Of a DNA stretch of 64,000 bases, positions 55,678 to 64,000 are shown in pieces. Source of the DNA: an uncultured Acetatifactor sp. (lineage in GTDB: Bacteria > Bacillota > Clostridia > Lachnospirales > Lachnospiraceae); the NCBI GenBank assembly GCA_910586215.1, contig CAJUGH010000009.1, forward strand, positions 1 to 64,000, written 5' to 3'. The stretch's first letter is position 1. Every line of letters begins with the position of its first letter. The notes beneath the pieces are model-generated. The model ran no database searches, had not been told where the DNA came from, and saw only the letters and a list, made by a program, of their open reading frames with translations. A program made the translations under genes and the position numbers.

Positions 55678-57516
55678 TCAGACTGCGTCCTCATACAGGT
55701 GACGACAGGCATCCTGGAAGCCTGCATCAAAGGCCTGCCGGAGCCGTTCTGCCACCTGGCTGTCCCTGAGCCTGGCGGTGAGCAGGGGAGAGAAGCGTTT
55801 GCCCTCCAGGGCAATGGCATCTGCGATGGCATCTTCAAAAGTCTTGTCTACGCCGATGCGCAGTTGTGCCGTGTTGGTCACATTTTCCAGCCAGTCTACC
55901 AGGCCGATCACATCCACCATCTGCCGGTAGGGGCATTCCAGCCGTTTATAAGATTCCGGGTAGCCCCGGGAAGCATCGTACCAGGTATGGTGGCCATGGG
56001 CCACTGCCGCGTAAGGGCGGGTGGAAAAGCGGGAGGAGAGATAGGAATTCCCCACAGCCGTATGGAGCTGGGCCATCTCGTATTCTTCCTTGAACCATTG
56101 CCTGCCTGTCTGGGAATAGAGGTTCATGAAATTGAGCTTGCCCACATCGTGCAGGGTGCCCGATTCCATGGCATAATCCAGCAGCAGGTGCCGCTTTTCG
56201 GACATGTCCAGGATATACCGTACCTCTTCCATATCATCGAAAAAGGAAGGATCCTCCTCCAGGATCATGTCACAGAAGGCAGTGGCGGCCATGGCCACGA
56301 TCCGGGAATGAATATAAGTCTCCGGCGCAAAACGGATCATCAGTTTCTGCATAAAGGTACTGTAAGAGATACTGTTGTCTGTCTCCAGAAAGGTGACGGA
56401 CAGCTGCCGCAGATAGAGGAAGAGGTGTTCACTCTTCTCTGTTCCTGGAAAGGCATCTACATATTGCAGGATCTTCTCATAGAGACTTGCGATATACTCC
56501 GTGCGCCTGGGAACCAGGTCGGGATATTCCTGCAGGTACTGGCAGTAGAAGGCAGGCAGGGAGACAAGGGCATACATGCCGTTTGCAGAATAATCCGTGG
56601 AATCTGCATGATCCATCAGGTCTTCCAGGCGGGTCAGCAATGTATCCAGGGTGATCAGTCCGCAGTAATATTCAATGGCATTGTAAGGAAAGGCATAGCG
56701 GACAGGGGGCTGTTCCCCCCGGGCAGCCGCCTCCTGGAACTGGGTGTTGTACACGATGTAGACGGACTCCATCACGTCCGTGATATCCTCCGGGGACATA
56801 GACTGTTCCCTGCTGTGGGAAATACTGGCTGCCATCTGCTGGTGGGTCATGGACAGGTAACGGTCCCAGGGCAGGTCTGGCTCTGTCTGCCGGTAGTCTG
56901 CATCCTGCAGGATCTGCAGGGTCTGCTTGACCAGGCGGATCTTCTCACTGGCTGTCTTGAAAGTGCCCAGGGACATATTGGCACGGGAACGCAGGATATA
57001 TCCCCTGGTGTCCGTGTCTGGAATCTCATCGAAATATTTCAGATAAGCGGCGGCTTCGGCAAAACAGAGCCGCATCTGGGAGGTATACTTCTCTGCGCCC
57101 GGCACTTCCAGACCAATGGTCTTGTTGTACAGACTGTTGTAGCCCATACCCAGCCAGTATAATTCCCGTATCATGCTGTTGCGGTCCTTATTCAGCCTGG
57201 CCAGGTTCAGCAGGGCCTGGTGGATCTGGCAGAACAGTCCTGTGTCCAGTTCCTTTCCCCAGGTCATCAGTTCCCCGGCAAAGACCTGTAGATCCTGCAG
57301 GTCTTCAACAGTGGCCTGGGGCAGATGATCCAGCATGGGAAACAGCTTCTCCCGAAGCAGGTCATTGTTGCGGCAGGCTATGCGGCGGGCAGCCTCCCCA
57401 TCCAGGGCAAGTTCCGACAGGAAGGCATCAAAAGACTGGCCGGATGCTTTCTTCCGGGCCGTGAGCCGGGCGATTTCTCTTAAGTTGGCAATATATTCTT
57501 CCTGATACGGCTGCAT
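55678..57516 (-). CDS. HD-GYP-like phosphohydrolase with large helical N-terminal region
   Basis: 612 aa. The first roughly 410 residues are helical and unassigned, perhaps TPR-like (RELYWLGMGYNSLYNKTIGL). The last 180 carry an HD-GYP-like domain: MESGTLHDVGKLNF, QLHTAVGNSYL, AHGHHTWYDASRGYPES (standard HHEYxDGSGYP changed at E and G), then VDWLENVTNTAQLR. It may hydrolyse cyclic di-GMP, or sense it if inactive. AGGAG precedes ATG 57516. It begins 16 bp after the hybrid kinase gene, so the pair forms an operon. It has no receiver domain of its own. Confidence 0.8.
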   Translation of the reverse strand: MQPYQEEYIANLREIARLTARKKASGQSFDAFLSELALDGEAARRIACRNNDLLREKLFPMLDHLPQATVEDLQDLQVFAGELMTWGKELDTGLFCQIHQALLNLARLNKDRNSMIRELYWLGMGYNSLYNKTIGLEVPGAEKYTSQMRLCFAEAAAYLKYFDEIPDTDTRGYILRSRANMSLGTFKTASEKIRLVKQTLQILQDADYRQTEPDLPWDRYLSMTHQQMAASISHSREQSMSPEDITDVMESVYIVYNTQFQEAAARGEQPPVRYAFPYNAIEYYCGLITLDTLLTRLEDLMDHADSTDYSANGMYALVSLPAFYCQYLQEYPDLVPRRTEYIASLYEKILQYVDAFPGTEKSEHLFLYLRQLSVTFLETDNSISYSTFMQKLMIRFAPETYIHSRIVAMAATAFCDMILEEDPSFFDDMEEVRYILDMSEKRHLLLDYAMESGTLHDVGKLNFMNLYSQTGRQWFKEEYEMAQLHTAVGNSYLSSRFSTRPYAAVAHGHHTWYDASRGYPESYKRLECPYRQMVDVIGLVDWLENVTNTAQLRIGVDKTFEDAIADAIALEGKRFSPLLTARLRDSQVAERLRQAFDAGFQDACRHLYEDAV

Positions 57517-57532
57517 GATAATCTCCTAAGAA

Positions 57533-59299
57533 TCAGTTCCTAAGCTGTCTGTGCAGGATCTCCCGCAGGTGTCCGGGATCCAGGGGTTTGGAAAAATGTT
57601 CGTTCATACCGGCTTTCTGGGAGAGACGAATGTCTTCCACAAAAGCATTTGCCGTCATGGCAACAATCCAGATATCCCTGGCATCCTGCCTTGGCATGGC
57701 CCGGATCTGCCGGGTGGCCTCATATCCATCCATGACGGGCATCTGTACGTCCATAAAGATTAAGTCAAAGTAACCCTCCGGGGAGGCAGCAAATAGTTCC
57801 ACTGCCTGGGCACCATCATCTGCCACCTGCACATTGGCCCCGGTGACGGACAGCAGTTCCAGGGCAATCTCCTGGTTCAGCGCATTGTCCTCTACCAGAA
57901 GGATATGGCAGCCGCTGTAGTCTGCCTCCATGTCTTCCGGGGAACCGGTGTCCTGGTGCCTGTGGGAGGTAAGGTCTGCCAGGGTGCCAAGGAGCCTGCT
58001 CTGGAATAAGGGACAGGGAACGAAGGCATTAACCCCTGCCCGTGAGGCCTGGAACTCGATCTGCGCCCAGTCTGCTTCTGATACCAGGAGAATGGGGAAG
58101 TCCATTCCGGCCAACTGCCGCACATGCCGGGCCAGTTCCAACACGGACATGTCTTCCAGTTCCTGTCCCAGCAGCAGGGCGCAGGGCATATGATTCTCAT
58201 ACTGGGCCTCCGTGAGCCAGGTCACGGCATCCAGTCCTGCCTGCATCCGCAGGGGCTGCAGACCGCCATCCTGCAGTATGGCAGCCATCTGTCCGGCAGG
58301 TTCCTCCAGACTCTCAGCCACCAGGACTGTCTGGCCGGTGGGAAGGTTCAGGCTCTTGGCGTCCTGGGGGGCTGTGGCCAGGGGAATGGCGATATCAAAC
58401 CGGCTGCCCTCCCCTTCCCGGCTCTCCACCTGGATCCTGCCGCCCATGCGGTCCACCAGGTTCTTCACAATGGACATGCCAAGGCCGGTACCTTCGATCT
58501 TGCTGGTGGCAGCACTGTGTACCCGCTCAAATGGCTCGAAGATCCTATCCAGGAACTCACGGCTCATACCGATGCCATTGTCACTGCACTGGAATTCCAG
58601 CAGCACAGGTTCCGACCCTGGCACCAGGCTTTCCCGGATGGAAGCAGGGCTGCCAGCCATGGGAAATTCCGCAGGCACAGGGCACTGGGAGAGGCGCACA
58701 CGGATCTCCCCGCCGTCGGGGGTATATTTGACGGCATTTCCAATGATATTTACCAGAATCTGGCGTAGACGTAGCACATCTCCTACCAGGTTCTCCTGCA
58801 GGATCGTCCCGATCTCCATCTGCAGGTTGTGATTCCGCTGGACGGCCTGGGGACGTACTACCACAGAAATGTCATGGACCAGGTCTGCCAGGGAGAATGC
58901 TTCTTCCCGCAGGGACATACGTCCGCTGTCTATCCGGGACATATCCAGCACGTCATTCACCAGGCTCATCAGATGGGCAGAAGCAGTCTGGATCTTGCCC
59001 AGGCAATCCTGTACCCTGGGCTTTTCATCAATGTGGGAGAGGGCAATGGATACCATACCCACGATGGCATTCATGGGGGTGCGGATATCATGGGACATGC
59101 TGGACAGGAACTGACTCTTGGCCTGGTTGGCATCCCGGGCTTCCTGCAGGGCTTCCTCCAGGGCAGCATTCTGCTGTTCCAACAGCCGGATCCGCTCCAG
59201 GCAGCCGGTGGAATCCTCCCCGATGTCCTTTCCCATGGACTGTTCTGTCAGGGAAGTGGGATTATGATATTGCTTCTGGTTGATTTCTGAATTCGCCAT
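57533..59299 (-). CDS. Cytosolic hybrid histidine kinase with two receiver domains
   Basis: 588 aa from ATG 59299 (MANSEINQKQYHNPTSLTEQ). No membrane helix or recognised sensor, only a short coiled coil (about 32-62). HisKA with H70 (SSMSHDIRTPMNAIVG), HATPase (IVNIIGNAVKYTPDGGEI, CSDNGIGMS, GTGLGMSIVKNL), then a degenerate receiver (TVLVAESLEEPAGQMAAILQ; the phospho-aspartate position reads LLLGQEL), and a complete receiver (HILLVEDNALNQEIALELL; FMDVQMPVMDG; KPLDP). Phosphate should end on the last receiver. Its partner output is probably the HD-GYP-like protein downstream. Confidence 0.88.
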   Translation of the reverse strand: MANSEINQKQYHNPTSLTEQSMGKDIGEDSTGCLERIRLLEQQNAALEEALQEARDANQAKSQFLSSMSHDIRTPMNAIVGMVSIALSHIDEKPRVQDCLGKIQTASAHLMSLVNDVLDMSRIDSGRMSLREEAFSLADLVHDISVVVRPQAVQRNHNLQMEIGTILQENLVGDVLRLRQILVNIIGNAVKYTPDGGEIRVRLSQCPVPAEFPMAGSPASIRESLVPGSEPVLLEFQCSDNGIGMSREFLDRIFEPFERVHSAATSKIEGTGLGMSIVKNLVDRMGGRIQVESREGEGSRFDIAIPLATAPQDAKSLNLPTGQTVLVAESLEEPAGQMAAILQDGGLQPLRMQAGLDAVTWLTEAQYENHMPCALLLGQELEDMSVLELARHVRQLAGMDFPILLVSEADWAQIEFQASRAGVNAFVPCPLFQSRLLGTLADLTSHRHQDTGSPEDMEADYSGCHILLVEDNALNQEIALELLSVTGANVQVADDGAQAVELFAASPEGYFDLIFMDVQMPVMDGYEATRQIRAMPRQDARDIWIVAMTANAFVEDIRLSQKAGMNEHFSKPLDPGHLREILHRQLRN

Positions 59300-59589
59300 G
59301 TTACATGCTCCGCTCTCTGTAATGGAATGCACTGCCATATGGGCAGGGGACAACAAAGTGGTCTCCTGCCGGGAATAAGGGTATTATAGCATAGGAGTGG
59401 CGGGGTCTGCAATTGGTACTGTGAGAATTCCGTCCTAGGTTTTTGCCATTGGATGGGCACCCTCAAAATCATGCAGACCATCTGGATGTAATTGAAAATA
59501 TTTAGATTGCATGATAGTATGGAGATACGCAATCGGGAAGTTAATGCAAGCCAGGAATCTAAAAAACAGGACAAAAGAAAGGTTAAAAA

Positions 59590-60093
59590 ATGCAGTATAT
59601 CCATCATGTACAATCGCCCCTGGGAGCAATCCTCCTGGCCGCGGACGAGACCGGACTGACCGGGCTATGGTTTGAGGGGCAGAAATATTTTGCAGATCAC
59701 CTCGATCCGGAGCACACAGAAAGGGATACGCCGGTACTGGAACAAGCCAGGGAATGGCTGGCCGTTTATTTTGCGGGCAGGGAGCCGGATTTCCTTCCAC
59801 CCCTCCACATGGCAGGTACGCCGTTCCAGCTTCTGGTCTGGGGGATCCTGCAGAAGATACCATACGGAGAAACGATTACATATGGCAGGATCGCAGAGGA
59901 GGTTGCCAGGCAGAAAGGCCTGCCCCATATGTCTGCCCAGGCAGTGGGTGGTGCCGTGGGACACAACAGGATCTCCATTATTGTCCCCTGTCACAGGGTA
60001 ATTGGGACAAACGGAAGCCTGACAGGCTATGCCGGTGGGATGGACAGGAAGAGGAAGCTGCTGGCCCTGGAAAAAGGGCTGGCCATTGTCTGA
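59590..60093 (+). CDS. ogt: Methylated-DNA-protein cysteine methyltransferase
   Basis: 167 aa. Contains the active-site VPCHRVIG with the methyl-accepting cysteine, the helix-turn-helix (TYGRIAEEVARQKGLPHMSA) and the Asn hinge region (VGGAVGHNRISII). It removes O6-alkyl groups from guanine in a one-time reaction. AAAGG precedes ATG 59590. A GNAT gene follows after 23 bp and is probably co-transcribed. Confidence 0.93.
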   Translation: MQYIHHVQSPLGAILLAADETGLTGLWFEGQKYFADHLDPEHTERDTPVLEQAREWLAVYFAGREPDFLPPLHMAGTPFQLLVWGILQKIPYGETITYGRIAEEVARQKGLPHMSAQAVGGAVGHNRISIIVPCHRVIGTNGSLTGYAGGMDRKRKLLALEKGLAIV

Positions 60094-60116
60094 AAAAGAA
60101 AGGATGGGACAAAGGT

Positions 60117-60668
60117 ATGAAGCATTGCGGAACCCAGAGACTGGAAACGAACAGACTGATCCTAAGGAGATATAGGATAGAAGATACCGGGGCCATGTAC
60201 CGGAACTGGGCGTCAGATGCAGAGGTCACGAGATTTCTGACGTGGCCAGCCCATCCCGGCCAGGAAGTCACCAGGAGGGTACTGGAGGACTGGGTGAACC
60301 GGTATGCCAGTGAAGAATATTACCACTGGGCAATCGTCTTGAAAGATAATGGAGAGGAACCAGTGGGGGATATTGCCGTGGTGGACATGAAGGAGAATGT
60401 CTCCATGGCTCATGTGGGCTATTGCATTGGACGGGACTGGTGGCATAAGGGGATTACATCAGAGGCATTGAAGGCTGTGATGGATTTCCTGTTTGATGTG
60501 GTGGATGTACAGCGGATCGAAGCGAGACATGATCCAGAAAATCCCCATTCGGGCATGGTCATGCAAAAATGCGGCATGAAATATGAGGGAACCCTGCGCA
60601 GTTCTGACTGGAATAACCAGGGAATCCGCGATGCCTGTTATTATGCGCTGCTGAAAGCAGAGAGATAA
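60117..60668 (+). CDS. GNAT-family N-acetyltransferase (RimJ/RimL type)
   Basis: 183 aa from ATG 60117. RimJ/RimL-like: TNRLILRRYRIEDTGAMYRN, HWAIVLKDNGEEPVGDIAVV, GYCIGRDWWHKGITSEALKA (acetyl-CoA binding motif A), IEARHDPENPHSGMVMQKCG. It should transfer acetyl from acetyl-CoA to an amine on a protein N-terminus or a small molecule; the target is unknown. It is 23 bp past ogt. Confidence 0.85.
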   Translation: MKHCGTQRLETNRLILRRYRIEDTGAMYRNWASDAEVTRFLTWPAHPGQEVTRRVLEDWVNRYASEEYYHWAIVLKDNGEEPVGDIAVVDMKENVSMAHVGYCIGRDWWHKGITSEALKAVMDFLFDVVDVQRIEARHDPENPHSGMVMQKCGMKYEGTLRSSDWNNQGIRDACYYALLKAER

Positions 60669-60681
60669 CCCTTGCGAATGG

Positions 60682-60708
60682 GTTACTGTTCACTCCGTTC
60701 ACAGCAAC
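60682..60708. repeat. Dispersed 27-nt palindromic repeat, copy after the GNAT gene
   Basis: Begins GTTACTGTTCAC and ends GTTCACAGCAAC; exact reverse complement of 52605-52631. Further GTTCAGC/GAACTGTTA-type pieces at 60733-60782 suggest a second, degenerate repeat. Confidence 0.8.
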
Positions 60709-60818
60709 AATCTGCAATAGTAACACGTAAAAGTTCAGCAACGCTATTTTCAGCCATTTACATGGACTGGCCGAACTGTTAAAGGTTAAAGTAACACATC
60801 GAGAAGCAGCGGGCGCAT

Positions 60819-60847
60819 TTGCTTTTTCAGATGATCCATTGTATAAT
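60819..60847 (+). promoter_or_regulatory. Promoter of the LCP gene
   Basis: TTGCTT (60819-60824), 17-bp spacer, TATAAT (60842-60847). The -35 is weak. Confidence 0.5.
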
Positions 60848-60927
60848 CAGAAGAAGCAGTCAAAGGAGGGGTGGCAAAGGGAGCTTATTCTGGATGGAAC
60901 CAGGCAGAAGGATACAGGAGTCATGTT

Positions 60928-62427
60928 ATGGGAACAGACGCAGGCAATGAAATGGAACGGATCCACAGGGGACTGGAAGAGTTCCTGGAACAGGAACTGA
61001 AGGCAGCAGAACAGCAGCAGAGACAGAAGGAGCCAAAACTCTTTATCATAGAAGAACCCCGGAAGGAAAAGGAGATTGATGTCATTGGAGGTACAGGCCG
61101 CGGCGCAGACAGCCGTCCCCGCAAAGGGGGAAGCACAGGCCGCAGCAAAAGCAGCCATCCTGCAGGAAATAGAACCGGGAACCGGGATGGAACCACCCGT
61201 CCAGCTGGCAGTGCAGCCGTCCGGCCAGGGCCAGACAGGAACCCGCCCGGAAAACGTAGTAGGGCCCGCCCGGCGGCGCCGGATGTGATATTTGTGGACA
61301 ACTCCCGGAAAAGCCGTAAGGGAACCCGTCCTGGAAAATTCCAGGAATCAAAAGAACCGGTAAGAAGGAAACGAAAAAATATAGAAAAGAACCAGGGAAG
61401 AAAAAACAGGGCGAACGGGGCAGACGATACTAATGGAAAAAGCGTATCAGCCGGAAGTGGCAGGAAAGGTGGATCCGGGAAACGCCCGCTGCTCTCCCGT
61501 GTGAAACGGTTCCTGGTGGTGGCAGTACTGATCCTGGCACTGCTGGGGGTGGGTCTGTACCAGTTGGTGGGAATGGTGTATCATAAGATGCACTATTCAG
61601 AGATTCCTTCCCAGACGAAACTGCCCATGGAACAGGAGGGTACAGTCAATATCCTATTGATTGGCAATGACTCCAGACAGAACGGGGAGGACGGCAGGTC
61701 CGATGCCATGATCCTGTTGTCGGTGAGCCGCCGTACCAGGAAGATTACCATGATTTCCCTGCTCCGGGACATATATGTGGAGATCCCGGGCCACGACAAT
61801 AACCGTCTCAATGCAGCGTATTCCTTTGGAGGTGCCGAACTTCTCATGGAGACCATAGAGAAGAATTTTGACATTCCCGTACACAGGTATGTACAGGTGA
61901 ACTTCGAGGCTTTTGCAAACCTGTTGGATGCAGTGGGAGGGGTTGATCTGGAACTGTCCCGGGAGGAGATTGAATATGTGAACGGCTACCTGGTGGAGTA
62001 TAACATGCTTACCAACCGTCCCCAGGGCACGGACAACATGGATCCGTCAGTCAGCGGCATGGTACATTTGAACGGTCCCCAGGCATTGGCTTATTGCAGG
62101 AACCGCTATCTGGGCACGGATTTTGGCAGGACCGAGCGTCAGAGAAAGGTCATGACAGAAGTCATCAGGAAGCTTCCCGGTGCAGTGCTGACTAATTTCG
62201 GGGAACTGACGGACGGCCTGCTGCCTAACCTGACCACCAACCTGACCCAGTGGGAGTGTTTCCGCCTTAGTCTGATGGCAGGGAAGCTGCTTACCTACGA
62301 CCTGGAGTCGGACAGCGTGCCCCAGCCGGGCACCTACAAAAGTTCCACCATACGCAAGATGTCGGTGCTGGAAGTGGATTTTGAAGCAAACCGGAACTAT
62401 CTGAAGGAGAAGCTGTACGGGAAATAG
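60928..62427 (+). CDS. LytR-CpsA-Psr (LCP) family protein
   Basis: 499 aa from ATG 60928, with AGGAG seven bases upstream; GTG 60871 behind GGAGG only two bases away is an alternative (518 aa). A long basic, probably disordered cytoplasmic N-terminal region (1-190; many Arg, Lys, Gly, Pro) is followed by one membrane helix (about 194-217) and an extracellular LCP domain: NILLIGNDSRQNGEDGRSDA, ISLLRDIYVEIPGHDNNRLN, YVQVNFEAFANLLDAVGGVD, YCRNRYLGTDFGRTERQRKV. The conserved Arg/Asp residues bind polyprenyl pyrophosphate. LCP enzymes attach teichoic acids or capsule to peptidoglycan. Confidence 0.93.
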   Translation: MGTDAGNEMERIHRGLEEFLEQELKAAEQQQRQKEPKLFIIEEPRKEKEIDVIGGTGRGADSRPRKGGSTGRSKSSHPAGNRTGNRDGTTRPAGSAAVRPGPDRNPPGKRSRARPAAPDVIFVDNSRKSRKGTRPGKFQESKEPVRRKRKNIEKNQGRKNRANGADDTNGKSVSAGSGRKGGSGKRPLLSRVKRFLVVAVLILALLGVGLYQLVGMVYHKMHYSEIPSQTKLPMEQEGTVNILLIGNDSRQNGEDGRSDAMILLSVSRRTRKITMISLLRDIYVEIPGHDNNRLNAAYSFGGAELLMETIEKNFDIPVHRYVQVNFEAFANLLDAVGGVDLELSREEIEYVNGYLVEYNMLTNRPQGTDNMDPSVSGMVHLNGPQALAYCRNRYLGTDFGRTERQRKVMTEVIRKLPGAVLTNFGELTDGLLPNLTTNLTQWECFRLSLMAGKLLTYDLESDSVPQPGTYKSSTIRKMSVLEVDFEANRNYLKEKLYGK

Positions 62428-62527
62428 CAGGACATTTATAGTCTGCCATGGCAGGAACATGGCAGCGGCAATGACACTTAGGGGTGAGACAGGACAAAGA
62501 AGAGATGGAGGACAAGGAGGAAGTACA

Positions 62528-62836
62528 ATGGATCTGATGCTGTTTATGTTTGTGGGAGTCATGTGTGCGTATGTGGGGGTGAAGATCCTCAACTCGGAGG
62601 AAAGAAACAAAGTGTTCAACAAGCATCCCATCGAGGTGGTGGATGTGAAGAAATATAACCGGTATTGCGGCATCCTGGTGCTGGTATTCGGGGCAGTGGC
62701 AGAGGCTACAATCTTTGCCATGGGTTTTGTGCCAGGACTGTGGAGCCTTCTGTTTACTGTCCTGCTGATCGCAGAGGCATTTGTGGTAATGAAAATCTAC
62801 AATGAGATAGAGAAAAAAATGTTGAAAAAAAGATAA
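62528..62836 (+). CDS. Small membrane protein, unknown
   Basis: 102 aa from ATG 62528 (MDLMLFMFVGVMCAYVGVKI), with AAGGAGG upstream. Helices at about 2-20, 45-65 and 68-88, with a conserved-looking middle HPIEVVDVKKYNRYCG. It lies between the LCP and CapA-type genes on the same strand, so a cell-envelope role is likely by position only. It resembles DUF3784-like small proteins, but I am not certain. Confidence 0.7.
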   Translation: MDLMLFMFVGVMCAYVGVKILNSEERNKVFNKHPIEVVDVKKYNRYCGILVLVFGAVAEATIFAMGFVPGLWSLLFTVLLIAEAFVVMKIYNEIEKKMLKKR

Positions 62837-62865
62837 GACCGGCAGGGAACAGGAAAGGCATAAAT

Positions 62866-64000
62866 ATGGCAAGGACAAGAGGGCTCGCGGGGCTGGCAGC
62901 AGGGCTGTGTGTGCTGCTGTGCGCATGTGGGGATGATGTGACCATCCAGATTCCCACGGACAGGGATCTGGTGGAAGGGGAAGCAGGGGCTGAGGGATCC
63001 GGCGGGCAGACAGAAGCTTTCCTGGGAAGCGACACGATGCCGGGCCAGCCATCCGGCAGCCAGGGTCACGGGGATCAGCCAGACAGCCAGGGCTACGGGA
63101 ACAGACCGTCCGGCAGCCCGGATCAACAGGACCAGCCGTCCGGCAGCCAGGACCAGATGCCTCCAGACCGGCCTCGGGAGCAGGATTCATCCTTGCAGGA
63201 ACCGGAATTACGCATTACCATTTCTGCTGCCGGAGATATGATACTGGGCAGTTACTATGGGCAGGGCTATGCCGGTTCTTTCCCGGAGACATATAAGCAG
63301 GAGAAGGATCCTGGCTATTTCCTGGAAAATGTCTACTCCATTTTCAGCCAGGACGATCTGACGCTGGTGAACCTGGAGGGTCCGCTGACCAGTGCCCGGG
63401 AGGGGGAAGGGAAGGAGAAGACCTACTGCATCAAGGGGGAACCGGAATATGCCAGTATCCTCACGGAAGGCAGTGTGGAGGCAGTATCCATGGGCAATAA
63501 CCACCGCCTGGATTATTATGAGAAAGGCAGCCGGGATACAGTGGCGGCCATGGAAGAGGCAGGGATTGTATATGCCTATGACAGCAATACAGGCATATAT
63601 GAGACACAAGGTATCCGTATCGGGCTGATCTCCGTGGATATTGTTTCCCAGGGATCCGGGGTAGAGAAGTATGTACAGGAGGGAATTGCCAGTCTGCAGG
63701 AGGAAGAGGTGGACCTGCTGATAGCCTGCTGCCATTGGGGAATCGAAGGGGAACATTATCCGGAGGCATACCAGAGGAGCCTGGGGCAGAAGTGCATTGA
63801 CTGGGGTGCGGACCTGGTGATCGGCCACCACCCCCATGTGCTCCAGGGGATCGAGGAATACCAGGGAAAATATATTGTCTACAGCCTGGGCAATTTCTGT
63901 TTTGGGGCCAACCGCAATCCTGTGGACAAGGACACCATGATTTTTCAGCAGACCTTTGTGTTTGTAGACGGAATAAGGCAGGAAGAGGCACCGGTCCAGG
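62866..64000 (+). CDS. CapA-family lipoprotein (PGA capsule-synthesis type), 3' end outside window
   Basis: At least 378 aa, open to the window end. A signal peptide with lipobox-like LLCAC (C21) is followed by a low-complexity Gly/Ser/Gln/Pro/Asp spacer (about 45-105, repeating QPSGSQ-type units) and a CapA phosphoesterase-like domain: ISAAGDMILGS, LVNLEGPLTS, VEAVSMGNNHRLDYYEKG, CCHWGIEGEHYPE, DLVIGHHPHVLQGIEEY, YSLGNFCFG. Family members take part in poly-gamma-glutamate or related surface polymer synthesis, or are metal-dependent phosphatases. It follows the small membrane gene by 29 bp and is probably in an operon with it. Confidence 0.9.
   Translation, partial: MARTRGLAGLAAGLCVLLCACGDDVTIQIPTDRDLVEGEAGAEGSGGQTEAFLGSDTMPGQPSGSQGHGDQPDSQGYGNRPSGSPDQQDQPSGSQDQMPPDRPREQDSSLQEPELRITISAAGDMILGSYYGQGYAGSFPETYKQEKDPGYFLENVYSIFSQDDLTLVNLEGPLTSAREGEGKEKTYCIKGEPEYASILTEGSVEAVSMGNNHRLDYYEKGSRDTVAAMEEAGIVYAYDSNTGIYETQGIRIGLISVDIVSQGSGVEKYVQEGIASLQEEEVDLLIACCHWGIEGEHYPEAYQRSLGQKCIDWGADLVIGHHPHVLQGIEEYQGKYIVYSLGNFCFGANRNPVDKDTMIFQQTFVFVDGIRQEEAPVQ

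Noticed and set aside
55617..55838. N-terminal extension of the YczE-type membrane protein
   Set aside because: The extra 74 residues are polar, overlap the HD-type gene, and the ATG at 55616 has its own ribosome-binding site.
55498..57162. Very long plus-strand open frame opposite the HD-GYP-like gene
   Set aside because: High GC makes the complement open. It has no recognisable domain, while the minus strand encodes a coherent HD domain with a good ribosome-binding site.

Overview
The window looks like the chromosomal replication-origin region of a Gram-positive anaerobe of the class Clostridia, most likely a gut member of the Lachnospiraceae. Three things point there: the gene order dnaA-dnaN-S4 protein-recF-gyrB-gyrA leaving the origin leftwards and rpmH-rnpA-yidD-yidC-jag-mnmE-mnmG-rsmG-parA-parB leaving it rightwards; a flavodiiron protein; and a DUF3881-type protein plus a bile salt hydrolase. 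The species cannot be named from the sequence alone.

Layout. 1-4650 is a loosely packed area: an ISAs1-type transposase with an internal stop, an XRE-methyltransferase fusion, a flavodiiron protein, a cytidine-deaminase-like gene, and a broken AAA/PD-(D/E)XK gene. 4650-12900 holds yhaM, an HtrA-like protein without a catalytic triad, mutS2, an OmpR-type two-component system, and a nuclease-like gene whose end is joined to a 166-bp palindromic element. 13163-16290 has nagB-nagA and a cation:proton antiporter. 16560-25691 is the leftward replication operon. oriC lies at about 25690-26440, with a second DnaA-box cluster between dnaA and dnaN. 26438-33865 is the rightward rpmH-to-rsmG block. 34066-38463 carries a DegS/DegU-like pair (the kinase lacks its histidine), two perfect parS sites, and parA and parB.

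38596-41740 has a DUF4446 protein, serS, a DUF3881 protein and tRNA-Arg. 41819-44641 is a MATE exporter divergent from its MerR regulator, with a textbook 19-bp-spacer promoter. 44769-50664 includes a membrane protein, a gene remnant, and the VTC / DUF4956 / CotH-kinase cassette. 50766-60668 is an accessory run: hydrolase lipoprotein, GH88, bile salt hydrolase, YczE-type membrane protein, HD-GYP-like protein with a cytosolic hybrid kinase, ogt and a GNAT enzyme. 60928-64000 is an envelope cluster: an LCP protein, a small membrane protein and a CapA-type lipoprotein that runs off the end.

The least-explained signals are non-coding. Four copies of a hairpin cassette (6-bp stem, 2 nt, G4-5, TATRARA) have stems that vary by compensatory changes, and two of them supply the ribosome-binding site of gyrA and parA. 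A 27-nt palindromic motif is dispersed in intergenic DNA. A possible pseudoknot leader sits in front of the GH88 gene. All functional names rest on reading motifs by eye; no database search was run.
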